6,287 bases of DNA from an uncultured Ruminococcus sp. (GTDB taxonomy: Bacteria; Bacillota; Clostridia; Oscillospirales; Acutalibacteraceae), in NCBI GenBank assembly GCA_902767125.1, contig CACXGJ010000239.1, positions 1-6,287 on the forward strand. Reading direction: 5' to 3'. Below, piece by piece: positions 6,237 through 6,287 of this stretch. Under the pieces are notes generated by a model. It ran no database searches, was not told where the DNA came from, and saw nothing but the letters and a program-made list of their open reading frames with translations. The number at the start of each line of letters is the position of its first letter. The stretch's first letter is position 1. The translations under genes and the position numbers were made by a program.

Positions 6237-6287
6237 ATGAACAAAGCCTACAAATTCAGGATATATCCGAATGAAACACAGAGAATA
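6237..6287 (+). CDS. tnpB: TnpB (RNA-guided nuclease of IS200/IS605), first 17 codons
   Basis: The frame from ATG 6237 is open to the last base and reads MNKAYKFRIYPNETQRI. K-A-Y-K-F/Y-R-x-Y-P followed by Q is the standard N-terminus of TnpB/OrfB proteins of IS200/IS605 and IS607 elements. TnpB is a compact RuvC-like nuclease, ancestral to Cas12, guided by an omega RNA made from the element's right end; it cuts DNA next to the target-adjacent motif and helps the element persist at its donor site. The catalytic Asp-Glu-Asp residues, the zinc finger and the guide RNA lie beyond the window, so I cannot tell whether this copy is full length or active. It has its own promoter and a strong ribosome binding site, which fits a functional gene. 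Confidence 0.85.
   Translation, partial: MNKAYKFRIYPNETQRI

Larger units (their letters stand above)
6110..6287 (+). mobile_element. Left end of an IS200/IS605-family TnpB element (continues past window)
   Basis: From about 6110 the sequence changes from operon to transposon: a subterminal imperfect palindrome, a terminator hairpin, a promoter and then the start of tnpB. The likely left boundary is right after TTTAA (6105-6109) or TTTAAC (6105-6110). IS200/IS605 elements insert 3' of a short AT-rich target of this kind without duplicating it, and the same motif serves as the TnpB target-adjacent motif. No tnpA (Y1 transposase) reading frame is present between the boundary and tnpB on either strand, so the element is either tnpB-only or has tnpA outside the window. 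The exact boundary is inferred and could be off by one or two bases. Confidence 0.8.

Noticed and set aside
1..6287. CRISPR array, tRNA or rRNA genes
   Set aside because: No regularly spaced direct repeats and no tRNA- or rRNA-like segments were seen; nearly all bases are covered by protein-coding genes.

Overview
The window looks like a chromosomal segment from an anaerobic Firmicute of the class Clostridia, probably the Ruminococcus/Oscillospiraceae side. This rests on the rnc-radical SAM-smc gene order, moderately low GC content, strong Shine-Dalgarno sites and typical sigma-A promoter elements. The genus is an inference from style and gene order, not a database result.

Positions 1-6109 are a tightly packed, single-direction gene run on the + strand. 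It starts with the 3' half of rnc (RNase III), cut by the window edge. A 4-base stop/start overlap leads into an Elp3-like radical SAM protein with a TTG start. After a 32-base gap comes a complete smc gene with a GTG start, encoding the chromosome-condensing ATPase. After a 9-base gap comes a membrane-embedded M50-type zinc metallopeptidase with a long soluble C-terminal domain. Finally, 10 bases later, the first 12-13 codons of a fifth gene follow an excellent ribosome binding site. No internal promoter or terminator is evident, so the run looks like one operon. ftsY, often found directly after smc in Firmicutes, is not there.

Positions ~6110-6287 are the left end of an IS200/IS605-family (TnpB-type) insertion sequence that appears to have landed inside the fifth gene directly after a TTTAA motif. 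In 178 bases it holds a subterminal imperfect palindrome, a rho-independent terminator, a near-consensus extended -10 promoter, a strong ribosome binding site and the first 17 codons of tnpB, which runs off the window. The rest of the element, including any right-end guide RNA (omega RNA) and the remainder of the broken gene, is outside the window.

The housekeeping part is ordinary. The points most worth a second look are the hidden disrupted gene, the compact control architecture of the IS left end, the prediction that the TnpB guide would match the uninterrupted allele, and the M50 protease in the smc operon. I found no CRISPR array, tRNA, rRNA or clearly novel defence system.
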